A stretch of DNA of 64,000 bases from JADHLJ01 sp038146985 (GCA_038146985.1 JAYQSQ010000010.1:1-64000); one strand, 5' to 3'. Positions 25,621 through 35,128 are shown, numbered from the stretch's first letter. Notes: generated by a model from the letters alone, not told the origin. Translations and numbers: made by a program.

Positions 25621-26325
25621 TCAGGAGAGATGGGAGGCCAGCAGCGCGAGCGACCGCTTGAGCGCAAGATCGGCGGCCTCTTGGTGGAAGGGCGGGTATC
25701 CGAAACGGTTGAAGCCGTGGTCGGCGCCGGCGTAGTCGTGGATTTGGACATTGCCGCGGCCCTCGAGAGCTTTCTTGACCGCCGCGACGGTCGTCTGGGG
25801 CACATGCTCGTCAAGTTCGGCGAAATGCAGCATCAGGGGCCGCGTGATGTTCCGGGCTTCGTCCAGGAACTGGTCCAACTGGACCGCGTAGTAGCCAACC
25901 CCGACATCCACCAGATTGCGCGCTACGGCGAGATAGACCAGCTTGCCGCCGAGGCAATAACCGACGGTTCCGACCTTACCGGTGCAATCGGCGCGGCCCG
26001 TCAGCGCGTTCGCGTAATCGGCCATGTCGCCCGTGAAGGCATCCAGGTCCATGGCATAGCCGAGGCTGCGGGCGATCTTCTGGTCGTCAGGATTGTAGTT
26101 GAGGTAGCGGCCCGGCTCCTGGCGCCAATAGAGGTCAGGCGCCAGGCAGAGATAACCCTGTTCGGCATATCCGTCCGCCACCGCGCGGACCCAGTGGTTC
26201 ACGTTGTAGACCTCGGACAGGATCACCAGCCCTGGCCACGGCCCATCGCCCTTGGGACGCGCCACATAGGCCTCCACGGCCTCTCCGCCGCGCATGTTGA
26301 TTTTCGTCATCGCGTCATCGGGCAT
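25621..26325 (-). CDS. dienelactone hydrolase family protein
   Basis: The 234-residue alpha/beta hydrolase has the triad of dienelactone hydrolases: Cys124 (VGYCLGG), Asp172 or Glu170 (FAELDEHVP) and His203 (ADHGFNRFGYP). It would hydrolyse a lactone formed after ring opening and cycloisomerisation. It is the first gene of the operon 26325-21889. Start is the ATG at 26325; an internal ATG five codons later is an alternative. The upstream 118 bases contain the probable promoter and separate it from the truncated ccoS. Confidence 0.84.
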   Translation of the reverse strand: MPDDAMTKINMRGGEAVEAYVARPKGDGPWPGLVILSEVYNVNHWVRAVADGYAEQGYLCLAPDLYWRQEPGRYLNYNPDDQKIARSLGYAMDLDAFTGDMADYANALTGRADCTGKVGTVGYCLGGKLVYLAVARNLVDVGVGYYAVQLDQFLDEARNITRPLMLHFAELDEHVPQTTVAAVKKALEGRGNVQIHDYAGADHGFNRFGYPPFHQEAADLALKRSLALLASHLS

Positions 26326-26443
26326 GAAAAGGGTCTCCAGGTGAAGGCGGGAGGGTATTCTGGCGCAGGCCGCCGGTGGGGTCGAGAACAGTGTTGTCGG
26401 GGCATCGGCATTTGGCCCCGCGATCGCGGAGACGGTCCGGATG

Positions 26444-26575
26444 TCAGTCGTCGTCGATCAGGATGCGGTGGGCCGCGCCCTCGAGATCTTCATATTGCTC
26501 GGTTCGAAGCGACCAGAGGAAGGCCGCGAGACCAAGGAGGCCGAGGAACAGGGCGGCCGGGATCAGAAGCAGCAA
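26444..26575 (-). pseudogene. ccoS: ccoS (cbb3 oxidase assembly protein), start removed by insertion element
   Basis: Read on the minus strand, 43 codons encode a hydrophobic segment with PAALFLGLLGLAAFLW followed by EDLEGAAHRILIDDD and a stop. This is the hallmark of CcoS, the small copper-related assembly factor for cbb3-type cytochrome c oxidases, whose usual length is about 50-60 residues. The first codons and the natural start are missing: the insertion element's terminal repeat begins at 26577, two bases before the frame. A TTG at 26575 could serve as a start, but lacks a clear ribosome binding site. The partner genes (ccoI, ccoGH, ccoNOP) are absent here. Confidence 0.75.
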
Positions 26576-26576
26576 G

Positions 26577-26603
26577 TGTCTGCCGTCAGCACTCTTGGGA
26601 CAG
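26577..26603 (+). repeat. IS left terminal inverted repeat
   Basis: This 27-base repeat begins TGTCTGCCGTCAGCACTC and pairs with 27753-27779 with three mismatches. It abuts the truncated ccoS frame. Confidence 0.85.
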
Positions 26604-26658
26604 ATTAGGTGCTTTTCGTAAGGATTTCTGGCTCATCGTAGTGACCGAAGGAACGCAG

Positions 26659-27050
26659 ATGAGGCAGAAATCTAAGTCCAAAGAGCCCGCCGAGAAGTTG
26701 GTGCGGGATATCCGTCGCAGACACGGCGGTAATATTCGTCCGAAGAGAAGATCCGGATCGTTCTGGAAGGGGCTGGGGCGAGGAAAGCATTGCCGGACTT
26801 TGCCGTCGCGAAGGTATCGCCGAGGGACTGTATTACAGCTGGTCGAAGGAGTTCCTGGGTGAGGCGCAAGCGCCATTGGTTCGAGCGAAGCGCCGAACGG
26901 CAAGAAGCGGTTGGGGTGACACCAGCGCGGCAACAAACAATGAGGTGAAGGACTGCGCCGTGAGATGCAGAGCCTGAAGGAACTGGTCGCCGATCTGAGC
27001 CTGGAGAACCGCCTGCTCAAAAAGCATGCTCGGGGCTGGGGACGACGACA
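26659..27050 (+). pseudogene. IS3-family orfA remnant (frameshifted)
   Basis: Pieces of the helix-turn-helix OrfA remain: RQKSKSKEPAEKLVRDIRR in one frame, then, after a frameshift, EGLGRGK..., YYSWSKEFL, and finally SLKELVADLSLENRLLKK in another. A stretch of about 40 bases rich in short inverted GGCGC/GCGCC repeats interrupts the normally continuous KEFL-to-GKKRL region near 26862-26900. The gene cannot make a functional protein. Confidence 0.75.
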
Positions 27051-27051
27051 T

Positions 27052-27705
27052 ATGAGGTACTCCCATTGCCCGGCAGGCGAAGCTGCTCGCCGAGAGGGGC
27101 ATCCGGAGAAGCTTGAGATCATCCGGTTGGTCGAGAGATCCCATCTGCCGGCACGCCGGACCTTACGGTCCTTGGGCATCCCGAGCACGACCTTTACAGG
27201 TGGTACGACCGATACCGGAGCTTTGGCCGTGCCGGTTTGAAGGATCGCACCATGGCCCCAGCCGGGTGTGGAACCGCATCCCCGACGAGGTCCGCCGCCA
27301 GATTATAGCGCTGGTTTGGAGTGCCCGGAGCTATCGCCTCGGGAACTGGCCGACTGGCTGGGCGAGCGGGGCATGGGCCATATTCGGGGCACACCTAACT
27401 ATCCTCAAAACCAGGGTAGTGAGCAGGGATCGTGGCCCCGGTTGGGCCGCGTAAGCCCAGCGAACCGAGCGCTGGCATCAGACCTTGAAGAACCGGATCC
27501 TGCTGGAGAACTACTTCCTGCAGGGCGACCTGAGCGGCAGATCGGGGCCTTCGTCTCCTACTACAACAACCACCGGTACCACGAGAGCCCGGTAATCTCA
27601 CGCCGGCCGACGTCTACCTGCCGAGATCAGCCATCATCGAAGAAGGAGACGCATCAGCAAGACACCATGAAAAACGACGCTTGGCGCATCTGCGCCAAGC
27701 GGGCA
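27052..27705 (+). pseudogene. IS3-family orfB (transposase) remnant, internally deleted
   Basis: Frame-broken pieces of the OrfB transposase are visible: EKLEIIRLVERSHLPARRTL, then VWNRIPDEVRRQII, then ELSPRELADWLGERGMGHIRG, and near the end RQIGAFVSYYNNHRYHES. Full-length OrfB has well over 150 residues between ELSPRELA and DWLGERGM, holding the first two catalytic aspartates; here they are directly joined near 27350, apparently by a deletion between similar ELA segments. Several frameshifts add to the damage. Confidence 0.75.
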
Positions 27706-27752
27706 TAGCATCAACAAACAGGAGCCAGAGCATCCATACGAAACCACAGCTC

Positions 27753-27779
27753 CTGTCCCAAGGGTGCTGACGACGGACA
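27753..27779 (-). repeat. IS right terminal inverted repeat
   Basis: Complement of the left repeat with three mismatches; ends GACGACGGACA. It interrupts the FecR-domain gene directly on its right. Confidence 0.85.
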
Positions 27780-28026
27780 CGACCCGGCTGTTCGGGCCGG
27801 CGGAGAAGCGGCTGTTGTCGATGAAGGTGACGCTGATGCGGCCGTCGGGGCCGGTCAACAGAATGTCGCTCGCTTCGAGGGCGAGACCGATCGCCGCCTC
27901 TATCGCGACTCCGCCTCGCTCCACCGTGGCGGCGCCCTTTGACCGCTTGATCCGACCGATATCCGCCTCGGCGAAGCCCGGCACCACGATCAGGAGAACA
28001 GCGAGTGCGATGAGGCGTTTAAGCAT
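27780..28026 (-). pseudogene. FecR-domain protein, 3' end removed by insertion element
   Basis: The remaining N-terminal 82 codons show a signal peptide (MLKRLIALAVLLIVVPGFAEA) and the start of a FecR domain: GRIKRSKGAATVERGG and ISVTFIDNSRFSAGPNSR. FecR-domain proteins of this type are periplasmic. The frame runs into the insertion element at 27779 and stops inside it at about 27634, giving a chimeric tail of about 48 residues. The ATG at 28026 is preferred because it begins the signal peptide; a longer frame starts at 28077. It is divergent from the RsbW-like gene. Confidence 0.75.
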
Positions 28027-28076
28027 CTGCCTAACTTTTTGGATGTTAATCCGATCGCATGGATTATTTATAGCCA

Positions 28077-28532
28077 ATGCCCCCAGGCCATGAAACAGAA
28101 ACCGCCATGTATCTCCGGGACTCGGTTCCGGCGGACCTTTCGGGCGTGTCCCGGGCTTTGACGGCGGCCCGCGATTTTGCCGAGAAGGCCGTCCCTCGCC
28201 GGGTCGACCGGGTCCGTCTGGCGATGATCATTGAAGAAGTTTTGCTGAATGTCGTTATCCACGGCAGCCCGTCCGCGCGGAGCCGGATCGAATTAGAATG
28301 CGGCTCGCGGGACGGCAGGATCGAGATCCATATCGCCGACGCCGGTATCCCCTTCGATCCGCGATACGATGTTCCCGTATCGTCGCGAGAGGATGCCGTT
28401 GCCGATGAGATTGAGGGCGGCGCCGGCTGGCCGATGATCCTGGAATGGTGCGACATCGAGGGCTATGAGCGCGCCGATGACCAAAACCGCCTCTGGCTGT
28501 CGCTGTCGCTGTCGGGGTCCGCCGGTGAATAG
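28077..28532 (+). CDS. RsbW-like ATP-binding protein (HATPase, anti-sigma-factor kinase type)
   Basis: The 151-residue protein has the single-domain GHKL ATPase fold of serine/threonine anti-sigma kinases: N-box IIEEVLLNVVIHG (about 50-62) and G1-box DAGIPFDP (about 87-94), then GGAGWPMILEWCD. No dimerisation or sensor domain is attached. It would phosphorylate an anti-sigma antagonist (STAS) protein, but none is present in the window. It may have formed a unit with the divergent FecR gene, in which case the insertion element has broken that unit. A second ATG at 28107 is possible. Confidence 0.8.
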   Translation: MPPGHETETAMYLRDSVPADLSGVSRALTAARDFAEKAVPRRVDRVRLAMIIEEVLLNVVIHGSPSARSRIELECGSRDGRIEIHIADAGIPFDPRYDVPVSSREDAVADEIEGGAGWPMILEWCDIEGYERADDQNRLWLSLSLSGSAGE

Positions 28533-28599
28533 GTGACGGCGGCGCGGCGTCGTTGTAAAACCCCTAGCCCGCCGTTCTCGGTATCCATGGAGCGTCCGC

Positions 28600-30933
28600 A
28601 TGACCCTCGAAGCTGACTCGCGTCTGACCCCGACCGCCACCCACTGGGGGACTTATTTCGCCGAGGTCGAGAACGGTAAACTGAAGGCGGTCCACGATTA
28701 TGAACGGGATCCCTCGCCGGCGATCATCGGCCCCGGCATCGTCGATGCGGTGGACGACCGGGTGCGGGTGCGCCGCCCCATGGTGCGCAAGAGCTTTCTG
28801 GAAAAGGGCATCGCCGCCGATCCCGCTGGTCGCGGCGCCGAGCCTTTCGTGGCGGTGGACTGGGATACCGCCCTCGATCTGGCGGCGGCGCAGATCGAGC
28901 GGGTGCGAAGCGAGCATGGCAACGGCTCGATCTTCGCCGGGTCATACGGCTGGGGTTCGTCCGGTCGGTTCCATCATGCCCAGAGCCAGGTGCACCGTTT
29001 CATGAACTGCGCCGGCGGCTATGTGCGGCACCAGAACACCTACAGCAACGCCGCTTATGAGGTGACGATCAAGCATATCTGCGCCGATATGCGCGACGTC
29101 ATGCTGGATCAGGCGACCCAGTGGCCCGATATCGCATCCGATTGCGAGCTTCTGGTGCTGTTCGGCGGGCTGCCGCACAAGAACGCCCAGGTGACCTCCG
29201 GCGGCGTCGGGCGCCACACTCTGCACGAAGGACTGCAGGCCTGCTTCGACGCCGGTGTCGAGTTCGTCAATATCAGCCCGCTGCGCACCGATGTCGCCGC
29301 CATGTTCGAGCCGGAATGGATCGCCGTGCGCCCGAATACGGATGCCGCGCTCATGCTGGCGATCGCCCATACGCTGGTCGCCGAGGATCTCTACGACAAG
29401 GACTTCGTCACCCGCTACACGGTCGGCCTGGACCGTTTCCGCCCCTACCTGATGGGCGAGAGCGACGGCCAGCCGAAGGATGCCGTCTGGGCCGAAAAGA
29501 TCACCGGCGTACGCGCGGCGACGATCCTGGATCTCGCCCGCCGGATGGCGGATTGCCGGACCATGATCATGACCGCCTGGGGATTGCAGCGCGGCGACCA
29601 TGGCGAGCAGCCGGTCTGGCTGACCGTGGTGCTGGCTGCGCTGCTGGGACAGATCGGCCTGCCCGGCGGCGGTTTCGGTATCGGTTACGGCTCCGAGAAC
29701 GGCATCGGCAATCCGGTGAAGCTGTTCAAGTGGCCGGCCCTGCCGCAGGGCAAGAACCAGGTCAATGATTTCATTCCCGTCGCCCGCATCGCCGACCTGC
29801 TGCTGAAGCCCGGCGAGGCCTATGATTACGACGGTCAGAAAAGGACCTATGCCGATATCCGTCTGGTTTATTGGGCCGGCGGCAACCCGTTCCACCATCA
29901 TCAGGACATCAACCGTCTGCTCCAGGCGATCCGGCGCCCGGAATGCATCATCGTCAACGAGATCCATTGGACGGCGATGGCGCGGCACGCCGACATCGTC
30001 TTCCCGGCGACCACGGCCCTGGAACGCAACGATCTGATGATGAGCCACTGGGAGCCGACGATCTCGCCCATGCACAAGGCGATCGAGCCGATCGGCGAGA
30101 GCCGCAACGACTACGACATTTTCGCCGGCCTCGCCCTGCGGCTTGGTTGCCACGATGCCTATACCGAGGGGCGGGACGAGGAGGCCTGGCTGCGTCACCT
30201 CTGGGATCAGGCGCGTCAGCGGGCCGGCGGTGCCGGGTTCGAACTGCCCGATTTCGACACCTTCTGGGAGGAAGGCCCCCGCGAGGTCTTGCAGCCGGAA
30301 AAGCCGATGATCGTGCTGGAGGATTTCCGCAAGGACCCGGACGCCCACCCGCTTACCACGCCGTCGGGCAGGATTGAGATCTTTTCCCGGACCATAGAGG
30401 GATTCGGTTATGACGACTGCCCGGGCCACCCGTCCTGGCAGGAGCCATACGAGTGGCTGGGCGCGCCCGAGGCGAAAATCTACCCGCTGCACATGATCTC
30501 GAACCAGCCGAGCACAAGGCTCCATAGTCAGCTCGACAGCGGCGCGGTTAGCCGGGGCTCCAAGATCCAGGACCGCGAGCCGATGACCATGCATCCGACC
30601 GATGCGACCGCCCGCGGCATCCGGAGTGGCGACGTGGTGCGGGTCTTCAATGGCCGCGGCGCCTGTCTCGCCGGTGTCATCGTCAGCGATTCCGTGATGC
30701 CCGGCGTGATCCAGCTTTCTACCGGCGCCTGGTACGATCCGCAGGAGCCGGGCAAGATCGGCTCGCTCTGCAAGCACGGCAATCCGAACGTGCTGACCCG
30801 CGACAGCGGGACCTCGCGGCTGGCCCAGGCCTCCTCCGCCCATACGGCGCTGGTCGAGGTCGAGAAGTTCGTCGGCGAACCGCCGGCGGTGACCGCCCAT
30901 CAGCCGCCGGTCATCATCGAACAGGGAGCGTGA
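28600..30933 (+). CDS. molybdopterin oxidoreductase, BisC/DMSO-reductase type (S- or N-oxide reductase)
   Basis: The 777-residue enzyme belongs to the DMSO reductase family without an N-terminal [4Fe-4S] cysteine motif. The GSYGWGSSGR segment (114-123) matches the serine-ligated site of DMSO, TMAO and biotin-sulfoxide reductases, with Ser120 the likely molybdenum ligand. Later landmarks: GGLPHKNAQV, YWAGGNPFHHHQDINRL and the C-terminal MopD-like domain (SNQPSTRLHSQLDSG onward). There is no Tat signal, so it is predicted cytoplasmic, like BisC. It opens a tight plus-strand run; the next gene starts 3 bases after its stop. Confidence 0.85.
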   Translation: MTLEADSRLTPTATHWGTYFAEVENGKLKAVHDYERDPSPAIIGPGIVDAVDDRVRVRRPMVRKSFLEKGIAADPAGRGAEPFVAVDWDTALDLAAAQIERVRSEHGNGSIFAGSYGWGSSGRFHHAQSQVHRFMNCAGGYVRHQNTYSNAAYEVTIKHICADMRDVMLDQATQWPDIASDCELLVLFGGLPHKNAQVTSGGVGRHTLHEGLQACFDAGVEFVNISPLRTDVAAMFEPEWIAVRPNTDAALMLAIAHTLVAEDLYDKDFVTRYTVGLDRFRPYLMGESDGQPKDAVWAEKITGVRAATILDLARRMADCRTMIMTAWGLQRGDHGEQPVWLTVVLAALLGQIGLPGGGFGIGYGSENGIGNPVKLFKWPALPQGKNQVNDFIPVARIADLLLKPGEAYDYDGQKRTYADIRLVYWAGGNPFHHHQDINRLLQAIRRPECIIVNEIHWTAMARHADIVFPATTALERNDLMMSHWEPTISPMHKAIEPIGESRNDYDIFAGLALRLGCHDAYTEGRDEEAWLRHLWDQARQRAGGAGFELPDFDTFWEEGPREVLQPEKPMIVLEDFRKDPDAHPLTTPSGRIEIFSRTIEGFGYDDCPGHPSWQEPYEWLGAPEAKIYPLHMISNQPSTRLHSQLDSGAVSRGSKIQDREPMTMHPTDATARGIRSGDVVRVFNGRGACLAGVIVSDSVMPGVIQLSTGAWYDPQEPGKIGSLCKHGNPNVLTRDSGTSRLAQASSAHTALVEVEKFVGEPPAVTAHQPPVIIEQGA

Positions 30934-30936
30934 TCC

Positions 30937-31714
30937 ATGAGCGGCATCGATTTCACCGGCAAGGGCGTGCTGATCACCGGCGGTGCCAGTGGCATCGGCC
31001 GGGCCAGCGCGTCGCTTTTCGCCGCTCAGGGTGCATCCGTCGCGGTCTCGGACATTGACGAGGACAAGACCCGGGCGGCGGCGCTGGAACTCGGCAACCA
31101 GCATGTGGCGGCGCCGGGCGACGTGTCGGACGAGGCCTCGGTCGCCGGCATCATCGAAGCGGCCCGGGGCGGTCTCGGCAAGATCGACGTGCTGGTGAAT
31201 TGCGCCGGCGTGTCCGACACCTTCGCGCCGACCCTGGAGCAATCGATGGCGCATTGGCAGCGGATCATCGATATCAACCTGACCGGCACATACCTCACTT
31301 GCCGCGCCGTGGCGGGAGATATGCTGGAGCGGGGCGAGGGCGCGATTGTCAATATCAGCTCCATCGCCGGCCTCGTCGGGCTGCCTTACCGCAACGCCTA
31401 TACCGCCTCGAAGCACGGGGTGGCCGGTGTCACCAAGTCGCTGGCCAGCGAGTGGGGGCATCGCGGTGTCCGGGTCAACGCGGTCTCGCCGGGCTACGTC
31501 GCGACCCCGATGGTGCAGAACCTGATCGCCCAGGGCCGGGTCGATGAGAAGGCGATCCGGCGGCGCACCCCGATGGGACGGCTTGCGACGCCCGAGGAGA
31601 TCGGCAACGTCATGATGTTCCTGGCCTCGCCGCTGGCCAGCTACATCAACGGGGCGGTGATCCCGATCGACGGAGGCTATGTCGGCTACGGAGCCGCGGG
31701 ACCGGCGGTCGACA

Positions 31715-31722
<8 letters not shown>
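30937..31722 (+). CDS. short-chain dehydrogenase/reductase (SDR)
   Basis: The 261-residue classical SDR has TGGASGIG (14-21), Asp39 (NAD preference), NCAG (88-91), Ser141 or 142, Tyr155 and Lys159 (YTASK). The tail INGAVIPIDGGYVGYG is family-typical. The gap of 3 bases to the molybdoenzyme gene, and the overlap with the next gene, place it firmly in the operon. The substrate is unknown; the position suggests that it oxidises or reduces a pathway intermediate. Confidence 0.86.
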
Positions 31723-32594
<872 letters not shown>

Positions 32595-32605
<11 letters not shown>

Positions 32606-32720
32606 CGGCGTCGCCTTCAGATGTGTGCTGATCGTGATCGGACTGCTGGTCTCGTTTGACGCCGCCCGGCGCCTGTTGGATGGTGGGCCGGGTCAAGCAG
32701 GGCAGGGCGGAATCCCGTGA
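32595..32720 (+). CDS. 41-residue small membrane peptide, translationally coupled candidate
   Basis: A 41-codon frame with a TTG start overlaps the last bases of the spermidine-synthase-like gene, and its TGA overlaps the GTG start of the next gene in a GTGA arrangement, as in coupled operon genes. The product has a single hydrophobic helix (FRCVLIVIGLLVSF, about residues 8-21) and a glycine-rich, acidic tail. I know no matching family. The start codon is weak and the frame could be incidental in GC-rich DNA; the stop/start overlap is the main support. Confidence 0.4.
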
Positions 32721-33514
32721 AAAAACAAGACGGCACCGGAGCTGAGAGTCCGATCCAGGTCTTCCCGGACCGGACCGCGACGCGGAGCCGTGACTATCAG
32801 GAGCGCAAGCTGCGGGCCTGCGGGGTCGAGCCTGCGCTTTACGGCGATAGGCTGGAGACCGGCCTGTTCGGCCAGGATTGTTTCAAGGCGATGACCGCCA
32901 GCGGGGTGGTGCTGGACGGCATGGTCCATATGGCCCAGCGGTTTGAGTTGCGCCACGCCGCTCGGCTCGGCGAGAGCCTGAATCAGCGCGGTTGGGTCGC
33001 TTCCGACGAGGCGCACCCTAGGGGCAGACGGATCGTTCAGGTCTTCGAGTTTCTCAACCGCCAGGGTGAGGTCGCGGCGCGCGCGGAAATGTTCCGCCTC
33101 AAACCCGATCCCGAGAAAATGGGGGCCAAGGCCGGCGTCTCCCGTCCGCCAGAGGATCCGCGCGCCGGCATGGTTCAGATAGCCGAAAAGACCATGCGCC
33201 CACGCGATGTGACGGCATTTTCGGAGGATGTCGGGAACCTCATCCATTTCGATCCGGATTTCGCCGGGCGCTTCGGCTATCGCGCGCCGATCGCGCAGGG
33301 CATCCAGACCATGGTTTGGATGATGGGTGCCCTGGCGGCGAAGGCCTGCCCGGTCCGCCTCGACGTTACAGCGCGCTTTGTGCGCCCGGTCCATTGGGAC
33401 GATCCGGTGAGCCTCTGGCGGGACGGTGGGGAAGCGGCGCCGGCCTTGCTGCGTGCCGTGAATGCCGAGGGCAAGCTGGCGGCCGACCTGCGCGTCGACC
33501 TCATCGAGTATTGA
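32717..33514 (+). CDS. MaoC-like / FAS1-like double hotdog dehydratase
   Basis: The 265-residue protein has two hotdog-like halves. The C-terminal half has the hydratase-2-like motif DVGNLIHFDPDFA (about 171-183), with His177 as the candidate catalytic histidine, and APIAQGIQTM; the N-terminal half (about 40-130) is a degenerate copy. It would hydrate or dehydrate an enoyl-CoA or similar thioester. The GTG start at 32717 overlaps the stop of the small peptide frame; AGGGCGGAA lies upstream. The acyl-CoA ligase follows after 12 bases, so the thioester substrate is probably made by that ligase. Confidence 0.75.
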   Translation: MKKQDGTGAESPIQVFPDRTATRSRDYQERKLRACGVEPALYGDRLETGLFGQDCFKAMTASGVVLDGMVHMAQRFELRHAARLGESLNQRGWVASDEAHPRGRRIVQVFEFLNRQGEVAARAEMFRLKPDPEKMGAKAGVSRPPEDPRAGMVQIAEKTMRPRDVTAFSEDVGNLIHFDPDFAGRFGYRAPIAQGIQTMVWMMGALAAKACPVRLDVTARFVRPVHWDDPVSLWRDGGEAAPALLRAVNAEGKLAADLRVDLIEY

Positions 33515-33526
33515 ACGGACACGGCC

Positions 33527-35128
33527 ATGCAGACCATCACCGAGCTTCTCCAGGATACCGCGCGCGTTGCCGGCGATACGGTCATCCGCTGTCCGGACGG
33601 TGATTTGAGCTACAGCGAACTTGAGGCGGAGACGCGCCGGGTGGCGAGGGGGCTGCGCGCGCTTGGGGTCGGTCCGGGTGACCGGGTCGGATTCTGGCTG
33701 CCGAACCTCAGGGCCTATCTCGGACTGCTCGGCGCCTGCGCGCGTCTCGGCGCGATCGCCATGGCCATGAACACGAGGTTCCGCCGCGCCGAGATCGAGG
33801 ATGTCCTGCGCCGTGCCCAACCCAAGGTCTTCGCCTTCGTGCCGACACTGGGCCGCGCCGACCATATGGAGATCCTCGCCGGCATCGACCGCGGATTGCT
33901 GTCCTGTGTCGCCGGCGCTATCCAGTGCGGCGGCGCCCCGGTCACGTTACCGGGACTGGACGTGGTTCCCTATGCGGATCTGGCAAGCCGGGAGCCGATG
34001 GACGAGGAACTCGGCGGGCCGGACAGCGGCTGCGCGATCTTCACCACGTCGGGCACCACAAGCCTGCCGAAATTCGTCCTCCACAATCAGCGGCAGGTGG
34101 TGAGCCATGCGACCGACGTCGCCCGGGTTCTGGAGCTCGAGGCTCCGGGGACCATGGTGCTCCAGTCCCTGCCGTTCTGCGGCGTCTTCGGCTATGTCTA
34201 TCTCCTTGCCACCTTGCGGGCCGGCGCGCCGACGGTCATGCCCCAGGTGTTCGACGCGACGGAATGCGCCGAGCTGATGCTGCGCCACCGGGCGACCCAC
34301 GTCGCGGGCGGTGACGACATGTTCGTGCGCCTGATGGCCGAGGGGGAGCGCCTGACGAACGGCGCGGAAATCCTGTTCCCGGATCTTCGCTACTGTCCCT
34401 ACGCCACCTTCAACTCGGCGCTGGCCGATCTGCCTAAGATCGCCTACCGCAAGGGCATTCCGCTGGTCGGACCCTTTGGGATGAGCGAGGTTTTCTCGTT
34501 CTTCTCGCTCAGACGTCATACCGACCCCGAGGAGATCCGAACCGAGGGTGGCGGGATGATGGTGAATGGCCAGGCGCAGGTCCGCGTCCGCGATCCGGAA
34601 ACCGGCGCTATCCTCGGTCATGGGGAACAGGGGGAACTGGAGATCTGGTCACCCAATCTCTTCGTCGGCTATTTCGGCAATGAGGAAGCGACGCGAAAGG
34701 CCTTTACCGAGGACGGCTACTTCAAGACCGGCGATCTCGGCACGACGCAGCCGGACGGAACCTTCACCTATCTCGGCCGCATGGGCGATGTGCTCCGCCT
34801 CGGCGGTTTTCTGGTCAATCCGCTGGAGATCGAGACCCATCTGTGCGCCCATCCCAGCGTCGCCGACGCCCAGACGATCGCCGTGACCACGGAGCGCGGC
34901 AACCGGCCGGTGGCCTTCGTTATTCCCGAAGCCGGGGTAGAGATCGACGAAGCCGGCCTGATCCACCATTGCAAGGGCCAGCTTGCCGCCTTCAAGGTGC
35001 CGATCCGGTTTTTCGCGATCGACGCGTTCCCAAGCACGCCGAGCCCGAACGGCACCAAAATCCAGAAGGGCCAATTGCGCCGCATGGCGGAGGAACTGAT
35101 CGCGGCCCAGCGCGCCGGCGCCGATTAG
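33527..35128 (+). CDS. AMP-binding acyl-CoA synthetase family ligase
   Basis: The 533-residue protein is a class I adenylate-forming enzyme. Motifs: TTSGTTSLPKF (phosphate loop, about 172-182), GMSEVFSFFSLR (A5 region, about 319-330), YFKTGDLG (about 397-404) and a C-terminal NGTKIQKGQLR (about 506-516) with the catalytic lysine. It would activate a carboxylic acid to an acyl-CoA. Preceded by the hotdog gene, it completes the run. Its stop TAG overlaps the stop TAA of the convergent hemerythrin gene by 4 bases. Confidence 0.87.
   Translation: MQTITELLQDTARVAGDTVIRCPDGDLSYSELEAETRRVARGLRALGVGPGDRVGFWLPNLRAYLGLLGACARLGAIAMAMNTRFRRAEIEDVLRRAQPKVFAFVPTLGRADHMEILAGIDRGLLSCVAGAIQCGGAPVTLPGLDVVPYADLASREPMDEELGGPDSGCAIFTTSGTTSLPKFVLHNQRQVVSHATDVARVLELEAPGTMVLQSLPFCGVFGYVYLLATLRAGAPTVMPQVFDATECAELMLRHRATHVAGGDDMFVRLMAEGERLTNGAEILFPDLRYCPYATFNSALADLPKIAYRKGIPLVGPFGMSEVFSFFSLRRHTDPEEIRTEGGGMMVNGQAQVRVRDPETGAILGHGEQGELEIWSPNLFVGYFGNEEATRKAFTEDGYFKTGDLGTTQPDGTFTYLGRMGDVLRLGGFLVNPLEIETHLCAHPSVADAQTIAVTTERGNRPVAFVIPEAGVEIDEAGLIHHCKGQLAAFKVPIRFFAIDAFPSTPSPNGTKIQKGQLRRMAEELIAAQRAGAD

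Larger units (their letters stand above)
26577..27779 (+). mobile_element. degenerate IS3-family insertion sequence
   Basis: Bounded by 27-base imperfect terminal inverted repeats (three mismatches; outer ends TGT and ACA), this 1,203-base element contains frame-broken remnants of both IS3 transposase genes. OrfA and OrfB similarity is scattered over several frames, and part of the catalytic core of OrfB is deleted. No target-site duplication is seen: the flanks (GCAAG on the left, CGACC on the right) differ. The left flank is ccoS and the right flank a FecR-type gene, so the insertion site has been rearranged. Confidence 0.85.

Noticed and set aside
28942..31461. 839-codon minus-strand frame over the molybdoenzyme and SDR genes
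   Set aside because: It mirrors the plus-strand genes in GC-rich DNA, has no family motif and no SD. Similar shadow frames (169-1362, 7535-9001, 20111-21619, 41813-43504, 36220-37428) are rejected for the same reason.
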